64,000 nt of DNA from Eustoma russellianum (Eukaryota > Streptophyta > Magnoliopsida > Gentianales > Gentianaceae). Made by a program: the position numbers and the translations under genes. The notes under the pieces are model-generated. The model searched no databases, was not told where the DNA came from, and saw only the letters and a program-made list of their open reading frames with translations. Location: NCBI GenBank assembly GCA_036186865.1, contig AP025048.1:31174852-31238851 (forward strand), written 5' to 3'. Shown here in pieces: positions 11,821 to 22,949 of this stretch (positions are counted from its first letter, which is position 1; every line of letters starts with the position of its first letter).

Positions 11821-12008
11821 AAATAAAGGGGTAGAGAGTGCATGATTTAAGGAGGAGCGAGAGTGATTGATTGCAAAAATCAAGGGGGAGAGAATTCAAA
11901 ATTCAAAATCTGAAATTCGAAATTTGAATTTGTGCACGATTGGAGAGGGAGCGATTAAATTTAAATCATGAACTAAGGTTATTTTGTAAATCATCAAAAG
12001 GGGGAGAT
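11821..12008 (+). repeat. Sire-2 multiplied polypurine motifs
   Basis: Several purine runs precede the 3' LTR: AAAGGGGTAGAGAG at ~11825, AAGGAGGAGCGAGAG at ~11849, CAAGGGGGAGAGAA at ~11880, GGAGAGGGAGCG near 11943, and AAAGGGGGAGATTG directly at the LTR. Such repeated tracts are a known hallmark of Sireviruses. Only the last one abuts the LTR. Confidence 0.75.
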
Positions 12009-14620
12009 TGTTGAGAAAAAGAGTTTGAGTGATTCACAAAATGCATGATTTAAATAACGTGTCGTAAAGAAATGCATGACACGATTCATTACTTGACACG
12101 TTTTTGCGACAAACTTGCCTTATATACTTTATATATAATGTTTTCGTACTAAAAATCCATGAAGCTTTAAAGCTTACATCAAATGGCAAACATTTGTTGT
12201 ATTTGAACTATTTTCAGGTGCCACCATTAATGAACTAAACTAGTTCATTAAGTGAAGTACTTAGTTAAATGAACTAAGTAGTTCATTAAATGGAGATATA
12301 TTTGGAGAAGACATGATAGCAACAAACATGGAAATGGAAAGTCTCCTCCCACTCTAATCACACGTTTTTATATGTATAAAAAATATATATTCAGATTTTT
12401 TAAAAGGCACAATACACATATATTCCAACGTACTACCGACACGTTATATATATTACGAACGTACGTCAACGTCACACCACTATACTTACCTCATATTTAT
12501 GAGTATGTTCAAGTCTTATATCATATGATATAAGTCATGGTGATGACAAAATTATTACAACACCTTACAAGATTCTAAACCAAAAAAAGTCGTATCGGGT
12601 GACAACCGAAACTTCGCCAACGTGTCACGTACTTGCCATATATAGATGGCTAGCCCCTACACTTCAAAAATAGCCACAAATTTCGTGGCTAGCATGGTAC
12701 ATTCATCCATAAAATCATTCCATGTTGACACACACAAATCAACCCCAATTAATGCCAAATTGTGGAGATTTCAAATTCAACCTATTTTGTCACATGTGGG
12801 CGCCAACTTTAGTGTAGATTTAGAGATGAATATCTACTAGATTTTATGTATATTATGTGTGACATAATATATAACATGTGCAAAAAGTTTGAATTTAATC
12901 GGAGAAAAATCGCGTAATCGACAAAAGTCAAAAATTCGGTTTTCTACGAACATAACACATGGAACTTTTTTGGCATGACATGTAACATGTATCTAGACAC
13001 TTTTTACATATTCAATACATATTAAAGTGTTCTAGAATATTCAAATTAGGGCTTATTGGAATATATCATATGTGTATAATTATTGTGCACTATTTTACAA
13101 AGTTTACAAAAATAAAATTCAGCACATATTCAAGACATTTCACACGCCTACTCAGCTTTGGTGGAGCTTATGTGGAGCTTAGTTGACATCTTGATTGATG
13201 AAGAATGTACTACAATAGGTTAGTGACTTAATGGAGGGAGCTACACAAGGTAACATTTCAAACTCGTTAGCAAATGAAACACATGAATTCAGCATGTGAG
13301 ACAATGAGTGGCGTTTTTCTATGGCTTAATGGAGACTAGTTTCCTTTCCAAATTAGTAGGGATTAATTGTATGCTATTTTGAAATGTTTTTACTACTATT
13401 TTGGCACATGTTTTAGATGATATTCTCAGATTTTTAAAGCTACTAAATGGTGACAAGGTTGGACCAATCATGAAGTACCAAGTAAGTAAAGCTAAGACAA
13501 CTATCCAATCAAATTGTGCCAAAGTAAGCAAGGTGGTGTCACATCTATACAAGGCATTTTTCCAAGGACATAAAAGAGAATTCTCAAAGTGAAGAAAAGA
13601 CCTAAGGGGATAACCAAGACTAGATAAAAGGAAGAGAAGAGAGCCACACAAATGCAAAACAATTCTCATATTCTCCTAAGTGCAAAAAGTGTCTTCTACT
13701 TTCTCCTTCTACCTTTCTTTCTTCTTCTTCTCTCAAGCCTATTGTTCTTATATTCAAATATATTTAACAGTCTTTGTTTATACCACCATACACATCTCAT
13801 TATTGTAAAAGGTTGATCAAGGTGTGATCAAACCTTAATCTGTTCGGTGGTGGTGTTTGTGATCATTGTGATTGATTGTATTGTTTGTTTAAGGGTGGAG
13901 TTGATGTGTAACTCCAGAAAGCCTTGTGGTAAAGTGTTATTTTGTGATTATTGATAACCGAGGAAGGTGTCCTCGAAGACTGGAGTAGGTTGTGTTAACT
14001 GAACCAGTATAAAATTCTCGGTGTTATTACTTTCAGCACTTTATTTTCAGTTTCTAGTACTTTGTATCGTTTTTATTGCATTAGTAAAAATATCAAACAA
14101 CTTTTAAAAATTACCAAACTTTGCATAAACATAACCACACCACTTAATTTTTATTTGACGTAAGTTTCAACCCATTTGGATAAGTATAAGTCAATCAAAC
14201 GTTAAGAGTTCTGAGGCTAGTGCAATCTGATTTTCACACTTGCAAAGGTTGAGAACTTAAACGTATTTGACATACTTCCCAAAGGAATTTTTCAAAACTG
14301 TTTCAACCCATTCAAATACATATCTTAAGGGTTTCGTCATTAAAGTCTCAGACCATTTGGAGTTACAGATTAATCGGAATAAAATTTTCAAATCAGATTA
14401 CTGTTTCTGGCAGATTTCTGCAATCTGACCACAAACAATTTTTGAAAGGGTTAGAAGTTGAATTTTGATCTGAAATTTTTAGGAGATACTCAACACATCT
14501 CAGAGTAGAATCTATCCAAATTTCAGCATTTTTAAACATCTTTAACCTTGTTTTTCAAACGTTTCAAATCAGGAACTTAAAACAGAAACTGTTTTCAGAA
14601 GTTGGGTTTTTGGGTCAATA
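12009..14620 (+). repeat. Sire-2 3' LTR, 3'-truncated
   Basis: Starts TGTTGAGAAAAAG right after the polypurine tract and matches 7066-9674 closely throughout, including the 20-bp palindrome at 12515-12534. Similarity stops at about 14620, after GTTGGGTTTTTGGGTC, so the last ~70 bp found in the 5' LTR are gone. Confidence 0.85.
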
Positions 14621-14800
14621 TATGTTGTCCAGTTAAAATATATTTAACCATGAACTAACATTGTTAAGGCTGTAATTTCAGAAAGAGGAATGAATCACAA
14701 TTCAGTGGCTGAGGCTGTAATGATCGTCCCCCTCCCCTGTCCTCTTTCTTTCTCCTTCCTTAAAAAACATACTAAAAAACTAAAGAACCATCAATTCTTT
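14621..14800. other. Short unassigned sequence
   Basis: Non-coding. It contains GAAAGAGGAATGAAT at ~14687 and ends GAACCATCAATTCTTT at 14785-14800. Similar words recur around the LINE block (17773-17789 and 24653-24720), so this may be an old repeat or a duplicated flank. Confidence 0.35.
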
Positions 14801-15012
14801 TTTTTGCCAAAAAATTGAGGTATTTTATTATGCATCACTTATGGCGGAGGAAAACCATAATACAAAACTCCTCAAAAAAAGAAAAAAGATAGTATAACGA
14901 TCCTATAATTTCTGATCTCCAATCGTATATGATATACCGCATTAAAACCTTGCCAAGTAAAACCACCCTTGTGGATAAAACCTTGGCAAAGGAAAAAGCG
15001 TACATATTTATA
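14801..15012 (-). mobile_element. LINE/SINE-type retroposon 3' fragment
   Basis: Begins with a T-run (poly-A tail of a minus-strand insertion). It then shares two blocks with the retroposon at 33705-33947. One is CTTATGGCGGAGGAAAACCA, also seen at the 3' ends of the LINE sequences near 17900 and 24560. The other is ATTAAAACCTTGCCAAGT followed by CCCTTGTGGATAAAACCTTG. No coding capacity. The far boundary is approximate and no target duplication was found. Confidence 0.6.
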
Positions 15013-16314
15013 CGATTAGATGCATTACATGTGTTACACGGGCAAGGAAAAAAAATAATAAGAAAATAAAATATGGGTAGAATTTATCCTAAATTGGATT
15101 GGAATAGAAAAAGAATTTGTGATAGACTCAAGTAGGTGATGAATTTAAATTAAAACTCCTACTTATCTTAGGAAAATTCCTAACTAAAACCTAACTACAC
15201 ATCTATTTATACTAAACCCTAACTAGAAAATCCTACCCATCCTAAAATCTACCCAACGGCTGCCTCTCTCCCCAGCAAAGGAAAAAAAAAGAGGGTAGTG
15301 TGGGAGGCCTTTGGATCAAACCAACACAAGGGTAAGAGGGAGTATCATCACCTCTCAACGTTCATTAGTCTCTACACATCTACGAGGTAGGTGCATACTA
15401 TTTATTCCCTCAAAACGGTATAAAGATTGCATGCTCAAAAACGGTATTCTATTTGTTTATTGTTGTTCTTCTATTCTTGATTTGATCATGAACTTGTTGG
15501 TGTATTCTCTTTGTGATAACATGAAGCCTATATGTGTGAACATATTTGTGTATGATATTGTTGTTGGCCGAGAACCCTACCCTATTTTCTATGGTAATTG
15601 GTTGCGTTTTAGTTAAATTGTATGTGGGGGTGGCAGTAAAGAAAAAAAAATGAAAAGAGCTTGGGACTATTTGGTCGGTAATTTCATTTTACTCTTAAAG
15701 TAAAAATTGCATCCAAATACATCAGGTTGGGAAGAAATTTCTCAGAACCCATTCTATAAAATTAATTTGATTCGGGCTGCAACGGTTTGTTACCTTTTTA
15801 AAAATACATCATGTTTAAAAATAGCCCATAATAACAGTTTATCTAAGCACAAGTCCTGAAATATTCTTTTTCCGTGCATTAAATTGAAAACTAAAAAATA
15901 CATCACAATTGAATAAAATAGAAAGCTAAGTTGTATATATTTCAAATAAAAGATGAAAATTTGATGATTTGACTGTTTATCCAGATGGATTGTTGTTGGA
16001 AAAATATAACTGAGATGGACTGTTCATAGAAAATGTTATAAAATCACTTTTTTGAGATCTTTTCAATAGTAAAGCTTTTTGAAAAGCGCTTCTGTGTAAT
16101 GTTGTAGTATTGATATTGAGAGAAAAGATCAAAATATGTCTACCAACGAGTAGATTCTTTATGGAAAGTTTTTTTAACCATTTAGCCATTTAGATTCGTA
16201 TATTTCAAACTTTCTGATTGCAATCCACTGATATACCTGATGGATGCAGTAATGGAGGAGAGTAATGCATGTCTCTTAGTTCTATTATGCTATTTCAATG
16301 GTGATAAAATGATA
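15013..16314. other. Intergenic sequence, no gene supported
   Basis: AT-rich. A 101-codon plus-strand frame at 15311-15616 and a 70-codon minus frame at 15977-16189 show no recognisable domain, so I do not call them genes. The last five bases before the solo LTR (ACATG, from 16315) are its target duplication. Confidence 0.4.
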
Positions 16315-16319
16315 ACATG

Positions 16320-17491
16320 TTGATTTGCTGGGCCGAAGTGGTGCATTTGCATATATTAAATATTAAAAAAAAGGATAAGAAAAAAAAGGGGGGCTGGCTT
16401 TCGGCCGAAACCCAAGATATTAAAAAAAATAAATTAATTAATTAAAAAAGGGGTTGGCCTTTCGGCTGACCCAATTTAAATAATAAAAAAAAATTAATAA
16501 TAATAATAATAAGGGCAAAGGGTTTGGCCAGTTCGGTTGAACCCAATTTTTTTTAAAAAAAAAGAGAAAAGGGGGTAAATAAAATAAAATAATAGAATAA
16601 GTAGACTAAGTAACGGGAGACGGACGTGGTACAGAGGGAAGTAATGGGGGCAGCTGTGTGGTGCATTGCATTCATGGCACGTGCATTGCATGAGGTATAC
16701 TGCGTCTATAGGGCGTGGGTATCGGGATGACTTACCGTGTCTATAGGGCACCGGGGTCATGAGACATACTGCGTCTATAGGGCGTGGGTGTCCAAACGGC
16801 TAGTGATGGCTAGAGACCACGACGCTGGATTTAGGACCCGGGAGCATGCATTGCATATAGGTCTAGGGGCATATTGCATGACATGATTCTCGTTGCGTGT
16901 GACATGTTGATTGAGCATGCATCACTTAGTTGCGCATTTTTATGTGGAGTGACTTACTTTCCGCAGTTTATCTTAATCATTGCTATCTTGTGTTATGTGC
17001 TACATGTTGATATCTTTTTGGGTATGTTCTCTTTGTATTGTTTTGAGAGGCACCTACTGAGTGATTACCATCACTCACCCCCTACTATTCCAGTTGAGAC
17101 CGAAACTGGGTATGACTATATCTTCCTTGAGGATGGGACCGATGTCGTGGAGTGGGCTGAGTGACCAGTAGATATGATTGCAGCGAGGGCAGAGACGGGC
17201 GGTTTATGATATTCTTGGGGTGACGTTGATATTTATTAGTACGTTGAGACAATTTCTTTTAGACATTTGACTTTGACTTGTAGGGCCTGGTCAGCCTAGT
17301 AATGATGTCTTTATTTTATTGAGGTTCATTAAATTCTAATTAGTGTTGTGTAATCGTTTCCGCAAAAAGAAAAAAAAATTTCTATGTCAACACTGACGTG
17401 TAACAGGTTGATGTGACGCTTTGTATTCTCCTTAGTGAGATACGGCGGGTGCACTGCTACCGAGGCTAGGGCTCGGGAGCGGGGCGCTACA
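16320..17491 (+). mobile_element. Solo LTR of a Ty3/gypsy chromovirus-like element
   Basis: 1172 bp flanked by ACATG at 16315-16319 and 17492-17496. Its 3' half has the layout of the LTRs at 50641-53014 and 57928-59904: a CTGAGTGATTACCATCACTCACCCC block near 17060, then TTGTATTCTCCTTAGTGAGATACGGCGGG, then TAGGGCTCGGGAG, ending in GCTACA. The first part has three GGC(T)TTCGGC-containing repeats (16392-16550) separated by AT-rich spacers. A three-unit minisatellite with TGCGTCTATAGGGCGTGGG follows (16692-16792). No internal region or second LTR is present, so it is the product of LTR-LTR recombination. The first base pair is TT instead of TG, which makes the left edge slightly uncertain. Confidence 0.68.
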
Positions 17492-17496
17492 ACATG

Positions 17497-17790
17497 AATA
17501 CATAATTTTAGATGCTGTGTGAGAAGCTTCTTGAAACTGGTGTAGAGATGCCCTCCGTTGCGCCAGTAAGTGTGTGATCCTCCAATATTGTTTCCAACGC
17601 GAAACAGTACATGCATAAGAGAACAAAACAATTAGTGAGAGTAGTCCAATGGCAGGAAGGAGTATGAGACGTTCAATATGATCAAGTAATGTACCCGAGT
17701 TGCCCATATCCTTGGATATGAGCAGCTGAGAAAGAATGTAATGCAACTGATATACTGAGCCGATAATTTGATGGAACCATCAATTCTTTG

Positions 17791-17793
<3 letters not shown>
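17497..17793. other. Host flank with an unassigned short frame
   Basis: On the minus strand a frame from 17746 encodes a hydrophobic stretch (LILLPAIGLLSLIVLFSYA) that could be a membrane segment. It runs into the solo LTR, and removing the LTR gives a stop soon after. I recognise no family, so this is not called as a gene. Confidence 0.3.

Positions 17794-17864
<71 letters not shown>
17794..17864. repeat. (TA)n microsatellite
   Basis: About 71 bp of uninterrupted TA at the 3' end of the minus-strand LINE sequence. It probably grew from the LINE tail or from the target. Confidence 0.95.
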
Positions 17865-17867
<3 letters not shown>

Positions 17868-18599
17868 TGAAAGACGGGCGGTACCGTCTGGCGTTTTATT
17901 AATATTTCCCTCACTTGTGGCGGAGGAATACCATGGTTACATGGACCGTAGGAGACTCTCCTACGAGATAATAATCGAAATATATAAACTGTACATTAGC
18001 TCCTGTGTAAGAATAATAAAAGCTACCGTATGAAAAGACCAATGTTTTAGAAAGCTATAATGCAAATAAAAACATATAAACAATTGTATATTTGTGTGGC
18101 GGCGCAGTTCTGTGAACGAGCAAGTCTTATTCGCAGTAGAGTTGTCTCTGTCGGATAGTTAGGCTCCCCAACGCAGGCCAGCAGCATTCTATAGTTTGAG
18201 GTCCTCAAAAAACAAAAAATCAGGAAATATTGAAATATGAATACAAAGGATATAATACCACTGTTTGAGGACGTACCCATGTTGCCTGTATTCATCAAGA
18301 ATACAGGCAACTTCCAAAGTATTTCGCTGTGTAGGAGTTGGATAATGGCGCCATTTAACCTCGCAAGAATATGAGAGACCGCTTTATCTGTAGCAGAGAG
18401 GTAAGGAGAAGCGAAATAGAAATCATAGAAAGAAAACGTACCGACATTGCCTATACCAGCAAATGATATAGGCAACAATAGCGCAAGAAAGCCAACCCAA
18501 TGGGAGACATCAATTAAAGACGTAAATGTGGTAGCAAAATATCCAAATAGAATAGCTCCCCGAACTTCGCATGGTAAATCTATGATCAAGTTAAATGTA

Positions 18600-19078
18600 A
18601 GTGCACCAGATGCATGTAGACTATATCGTGCCAGGGTATGTGCCGCCGTATTTGATTTGCGGGGACAATGTTGTAGCGTGGATGCATTGATGCAAAGAAA
18701 GCTATTAGTTCGACGCAGATCTCTCAAAAAAGTGCTAGTATAACGATCAGTGCGCGAAATTAGAGTCAAAAGCATACGGCAGTCAGTCTCCACAATCAGT
18801 CTACCATAGTCACACATGTAATACAAGAGGCTATAAGTCAATTCCATTAGCTCTGCACGCAGTGGTGTGGTAGACGGAAGTGAAAAAGCAACACCCGATA
18901 TAAATTCTCCCAAATCATTACGAAGTATGGCACCCGCTACAGCGCCTAACCTTCCCACTGTAGCATCTACATTAAGTTTAAACCGACCAGTGGGGGGCAA
19001 CTCCCAACGTACTATGCGATGCCTTCGCTGAAGCAATGGAGGGGAAAATCTGAGACTTACCAGTTGAGACAACGTCAT
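18600..19078 (-). pseudogene. LINE copy A RNase H domain
   Basis: The minus frame from 19078 has RWELPPTGRFKLNVDATVG (first catalytic Asp region), TPLRAELMELTYSLLYY (Glu) and IVETDCRMLLTLI (Asp), the plant LINE RNase H signature. LQHCPRKSNTAAHTLARY then closes the domain. The open frame continues to 18047, but that part is 3' UTR that happens to be open: it contains the hairpin repeats and has no domain. The N-terminal link to RT is broken by stops. Confidence 0.8.
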
Positions 19079-19102
19079 GGAAAACTTTCGTCCTTTAGTG
19101 GA

Positions 19103-19985
19103 CTAACACCATGTATATATTTGTTCTCGAGCGTGCTCAAATAAATGTATGTACGAGAATGAATTTTCGCTAAAGCGTATAGAAGTATATTCCTTCCAAA
19201 TGACCCAGATTACAAGAGTTGGGACTGTGGCTCGTAGCTGGCCAATCATAGTATTAGCCGAAGATGTGTGCCACCAACGAATGAGATATGCTTGGATTGT
19301 GGATCGCCGAGGAAAAGGCCCCGCAAGAAAAATAGAAATTTCTTGCAGAGTGATAGAATATTCGGACAGTTGAGGAAAATGTGGTCTCGGTTGTCCGAGT
19401 GAGTCTTGCAAAAACACATTGCGATGGGTAAATGAATTGCCATGCGCATAAGTTATCTACCAGAGGTAATGCATGCATCCAAAGTTTCCATAAGAAAGTT
19501 TTTGCCCCAGAAGGCAATGTCGGCCACCAAATAAACTTGTGGTAATCAAGAGTGGTCAAATGGACACATAATTGGTTATAGGCCGACCGTAGAGAAAATT
19601 GCCCCTCCGAGTATGCAGTCCAGGAGACGCCCTTAGGCATATATGTAACCTGCTGATCCATGTATGAGTGTACTCGACAAATGCGCTTCCATGTTGGAGA
19701 ATCATACAAGAGAGCGGAGATTGTCCCCCTTCTTCCATACCTTGCTCTACTGTAAGTTGCCCAAAGACTGCTGGAAGTATGATAACGCCACCATAGAAGG
19801 CCGTCATAAGCCTGTTGCAATAGGACTAGATTTCGAATGCCCAAGCCCCCATACTCAACGGAACAACAGACAGAATCCCAAGCTCGCCAATGATACCATC
19901 CGTTCCAAAGGAAATTTGCCATGCGTCTATGAATTTCTTGTATTACACTTTTTGGTAGATGCAATGATGACGAAAACGCACCAGT
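19103..19985 (-). pseudogene. LINE copy A reverse transcriptase C-terminal and zinc-binding region
   Basis: On the minus strand: SSSLHLPKSVIQEIHRRMAN, FLWNGWYHWRAWDSVC, EYGGLGIRNLVLLQQAYDG, then the conserved linker FSLRSAYNQL and AKTFLWKLWMHALPLVDNL. A frame change at ~19440 leads into a zinc-binding-type segment (CFCKTHSDNRDHIFLNCPNI). The palm domain with the catalytic aspartates is missing because the copy begins downstream of it. Confidence 0.78.
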
Positions 19986-20049
19986 GCTGCCTGTGTCAGT
20001 AAACAACACAGGCAACATAAAAATGACATCGCTTACACTATATGAGACA

Positions 20050-20598
20050 TGATCCTCAACGCAAAGCAGGTAACTGAAGATCCATAAGTATCGAGCCACG
20101 AACCTCGTAGGGTAGCTCGTGGAGCATACGATAATGATGAAGGCCAACCGCTCTATATCCATGACAGGCGAGTCTATGAGCAGCAGTGTTGGCCTCCCTT
20201 GGGCAATGCTGTATAATCGAGTGATTTAACGATAGAAATATGGATCCGCGCTAAAGATCAAGCTCCAACAAGCCTGTGATCGCCTGAGTAGATGCCAACA
20301 TCGCAAGGATTGATTTGCAGTCTGTCTCTATTATAATGTTGCTGTATTCCCTCGCATAATATACCAATGCAAGCGTTAGTGTCAGAAGCTCTGCCCTCAA
20401 CGGTGTAACCATAGGTAATGCAAAGCATATCGCCGAAACCAACTGGCCATGATCGGAACGCAACACCGCAGCTCCAGCTGCTAGTCTGCCCACTGCGGCA
20501 TCAACATTTAGCTTCAACTTTCCAGAAGGAGGTAATTCCCATCGAACTATCATGAGGCGTCTTGTCCGCAAAGGAGGCGAAAAATAAAGAGCTACCAA
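20050..20598 (-). pseudogene. LINE copy B RNase H domain
   Basis: RWELPPSGKLKLNVDAAVG, VTPLRAELLTLTLALVYY and IIIETDCKSILAM supply the Asp, Glu and Asp positions. The tail after ~20260 is shifted, but its sequence still matches the HCPR..NTAAH and LPYEVRG segments of copy A. Confidence 0.8.
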
Positions 20599-20639
20599 AT
20601 GAGAGATTCATTGTAAACTTTTTGCCATTCATCGCCGCA

Positions 20640-22830
20640 CACCATGTATAAATTGTCATTCGTACCTTTTCAAAAAGCCTTGCATGAATAAAGGTTTCGG
20701 AACCAAACCTTATCGTCGCATATTCCTACCAAATAACCCATGTTATGATGGAAGGAACTACAGCCCGTAGTTTCCCTATCATTGATGTCTGATTAGATGT
20801 GCGCCACCATCGGTTTAGATGCGCCTTAATGGTGTTACTGTTGGGCAGAAGACCAGAAAATATATTTGCTATTTCCAGCCATAGCAGACGAATAAATGGA
20901 CATTGGACAAATACATGATCTTGAGCATCTGAATGTATTTTACAGAAAGCACATTGAGATGGAAATAGCATGAGCCAAGCCTGCAAGTTATCCACCATTG
21001 GGAGCGATCGCGACCATAGCAGCCATAAGAAAAGCCGCATATCCGGCTGGGCTTGCTTCCACCAAACATAGCGGTACTCACTGATCTGGACTCCTATTGA
21101 TTTAATTTCAACATATGCGGATTAATAGAAAATTGGCCATTAGCATCCGGTGTCCATTGAAATGTATTGTCCAACCGCTCCGTCTTAGACTCCATATATT
21201 CGTTGATGCGACATATTCGCTTCCATGTTGGCAAGTCATAAATATGAGAATTTTTGGAGTGACGATTTCCGAATTTGCGTCTGCTAAACTGAGCCCATAG
21301 AGTATCTGAATGATGATATTTCCACCACAACTGACAATTATACGCTTGTTGCACCCCCAAAGATTTCGAATACCCAAACCACCCTCCTCAATTGGATGGC
21401 ATATTGAAGACCAAGAATGCCAATGATATCTACCCTTCCAGAGAAAAGCAGCCATTTTATGGTTTAAGATGCTCACCACACTTTTCGGTAATCGAGAGCT
21501 CGCAATAATATGTATTGGAATCGTGCTTAAAACATGTTTTATCAGCACCAAACACCCAGCCATGCACAACATCTTATTCGACCAAGAAGTTAGCTTAGAC
21601 TCAAAATGATTTATGACAGAAGTACAATACCTGGCTCTGTTGATTCCCTTATGAAGAAAGAGCCATAATACTTTATAGGCAATGATGATAGTCGCATCCC
21701 CAACACTGTTGATGCTATCGAGCCTGAGACTCCTCTGCCCACTACTATTTGACTTTTATGATAATTTACCAATTGTCCAGATGCATTTTGGTAAGAGATC
21801 AAAAAGGAGCGAAAACGTTCCAAATTCCGTCTAGACGCATTTAGAAAGATCAACAAATCGTCTGCAAATACTAAATGGGAAACACATTGTACACGGCCTG
21901 CCGTATACCCCCTTATTTCACCTGCAGACATCATTGCCTTCAAACCTCAAGAGAACCCTTCTTAAGAAAGTATGAACAGTAAGGGCGACAACGGATCCCC
22001 CTGTTTGATGCCTCTACCCACAGGAAAGGATACTGATTGTTTACCATTTATAAGAATTGAACAGTGAGTAGATCTTAAGTTATTTAGCAAGATGCGGACC
22101 AATCTGTGGCTAAAACCCATTCGCTTCAACAATAAATCAAGATAGTGCCAACTAACCCGATCGAAAGCTTTTGCCATATCCAATTTAACCATCACATGGC
22201 CGCTCCTTGTGTGGTTATCTATAATGCGGACCATTTCTTGAACTAATAAGACTTGCTCCGTGATTCCATGTACTTTCATAAAGCCTGCTTGTTCTGGGGA
22301 GATGATTTATGGAAACAATCTGCCCATACGAGAGGAAAACAACCGAGTAATAACTTTGGAAATAAAGTTGGTTAAACAGATAGGTTGAAACTATGCAAAA
22401 GTCTGAGGATTAAGAACATTTAGGATTAAGATTATAGTGGATGCCGCCATCTGCTTTGGCATATGTATAGCCAAATAAAATTCCTGCACTGCCTTAAGAA
22501 CATCAGAGTGGATAACATGCCAAATCGTCTGTAGAAAGAACCTGGGTAGCCATCTGGCCTAGCGGCACTATTTAGACTTATATCCCATACAACTTTCTTA
22601 ACCTCTTGTAAAGTTGGCACTTCCTGCAACATGGTGTTATCCTTTGATGTCAATAACAATGTTATGTGCCTCAAAATATCATCACAATCTGACACTGGCT
22701 CCTCCACAAAAAGATCCAAAAAATAGCGTACCGCCTCCGTTTCAATATCTGCTCTGAGTAAACATTCGCTTCCATCTTGACGCAAGATGCGCTTAATGGA
22801 TTGTCTGCGTCGTTTCTCCTTCACTGCGTT
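20640..22830 (-). pseudogene. LINE copy B reverse transcriptase, broken
   Basis: Pieces on the minus strand: the N-terminal part (22432-22824); KLDMAKAFDRVSW with IKQGDPLSPLLF (21962-22279); HLVFADDLLIFLNA, the catalytic ADD motif (21611-21943); SRLPKSVVSILNHKMA and WKGRYHWHSW (21108-21572); and the zinc-binding region CAFCKIHSDAQDHVFVQCPF (20726-21040). The catalytic motif is intact, but at least four frame breaks separate the parts, so it is dead. Confidence 0.85.
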
Positions 22831-22949
22831 ATGATAAAATGAAGTGTTGGCGTCTCCTTCCTTAAGCCATTTGATATTGGCTTTTTATTTCCAGTAGAGA
22901 AATGCCCGCTTCTGTGCTAATTGTAATTTTGCTACACTGTGATTATAAC

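Larger units (their letters stand above)
7066..14620 (+). mobile_element. Sirevirus-like copia element lacking pol (Sire-2), gag-only derivative
   Basis: Two ~2.6-kb direct repeats (7066-9744 and 12009-14620) flank 2.26 kb of internal sequence. The internal part starts with a primer-site remnant, TGATATCAGAG (9747-9757), then a gag region (9801-11727), then several purine-rich motifs ending in AAAGGGGGAGATTG just before the 3' LTR. Protease, integrase, RT and RNase H are all absent. In the related full-length copy at 35591-47094 about 3.1 kb of pol lies between the same gag end (WVPKGTF) and the same purine-rich region. The first two bases of the 5' LTR are TA instead of TG, and the 3' LTR lacks its last ~70 bp, so no target duplication can be read. 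Confidence 0.85.
17865..19985 (-). mobile_element. L1-type LINE, 5'-truncated copy A
   Basis: The minus strand carries, in order, the RT C-terminal region (from ~19970), the RT-associated zinc-binding region and RNase H (to ~18600). A non-coding 3' region follows with two hairpins and the block CTTGTGGCGGAGGAATACCATGG near 17910, and then the (TA)n tract. It starts abruptly inside the RT domain. Copy B of the same domains lies directly upstream at 20000-24490, so A is either a second truncated insertion or the product of a template jump. Confidence 0.75.

Noticed and set aside
15311..15616. 101-codon plus frame as a small gene
   Set aside because: No domain, no recognisable signal and repeat-rich surroundings.
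17432..17746. 104-codon minus frame with a hydrophobic helix
   Set aside because: Its last part lies inside the gypsy solo LTR, and removing the LTR gives an early stop. I recognise no family.
18047..18600. C-terminal 180 codons of the open frame after LINE A RNase H
   Set aside because: Open by chance: it contains the hairpin repeats and no domain, and the matching part of copy B has stops.
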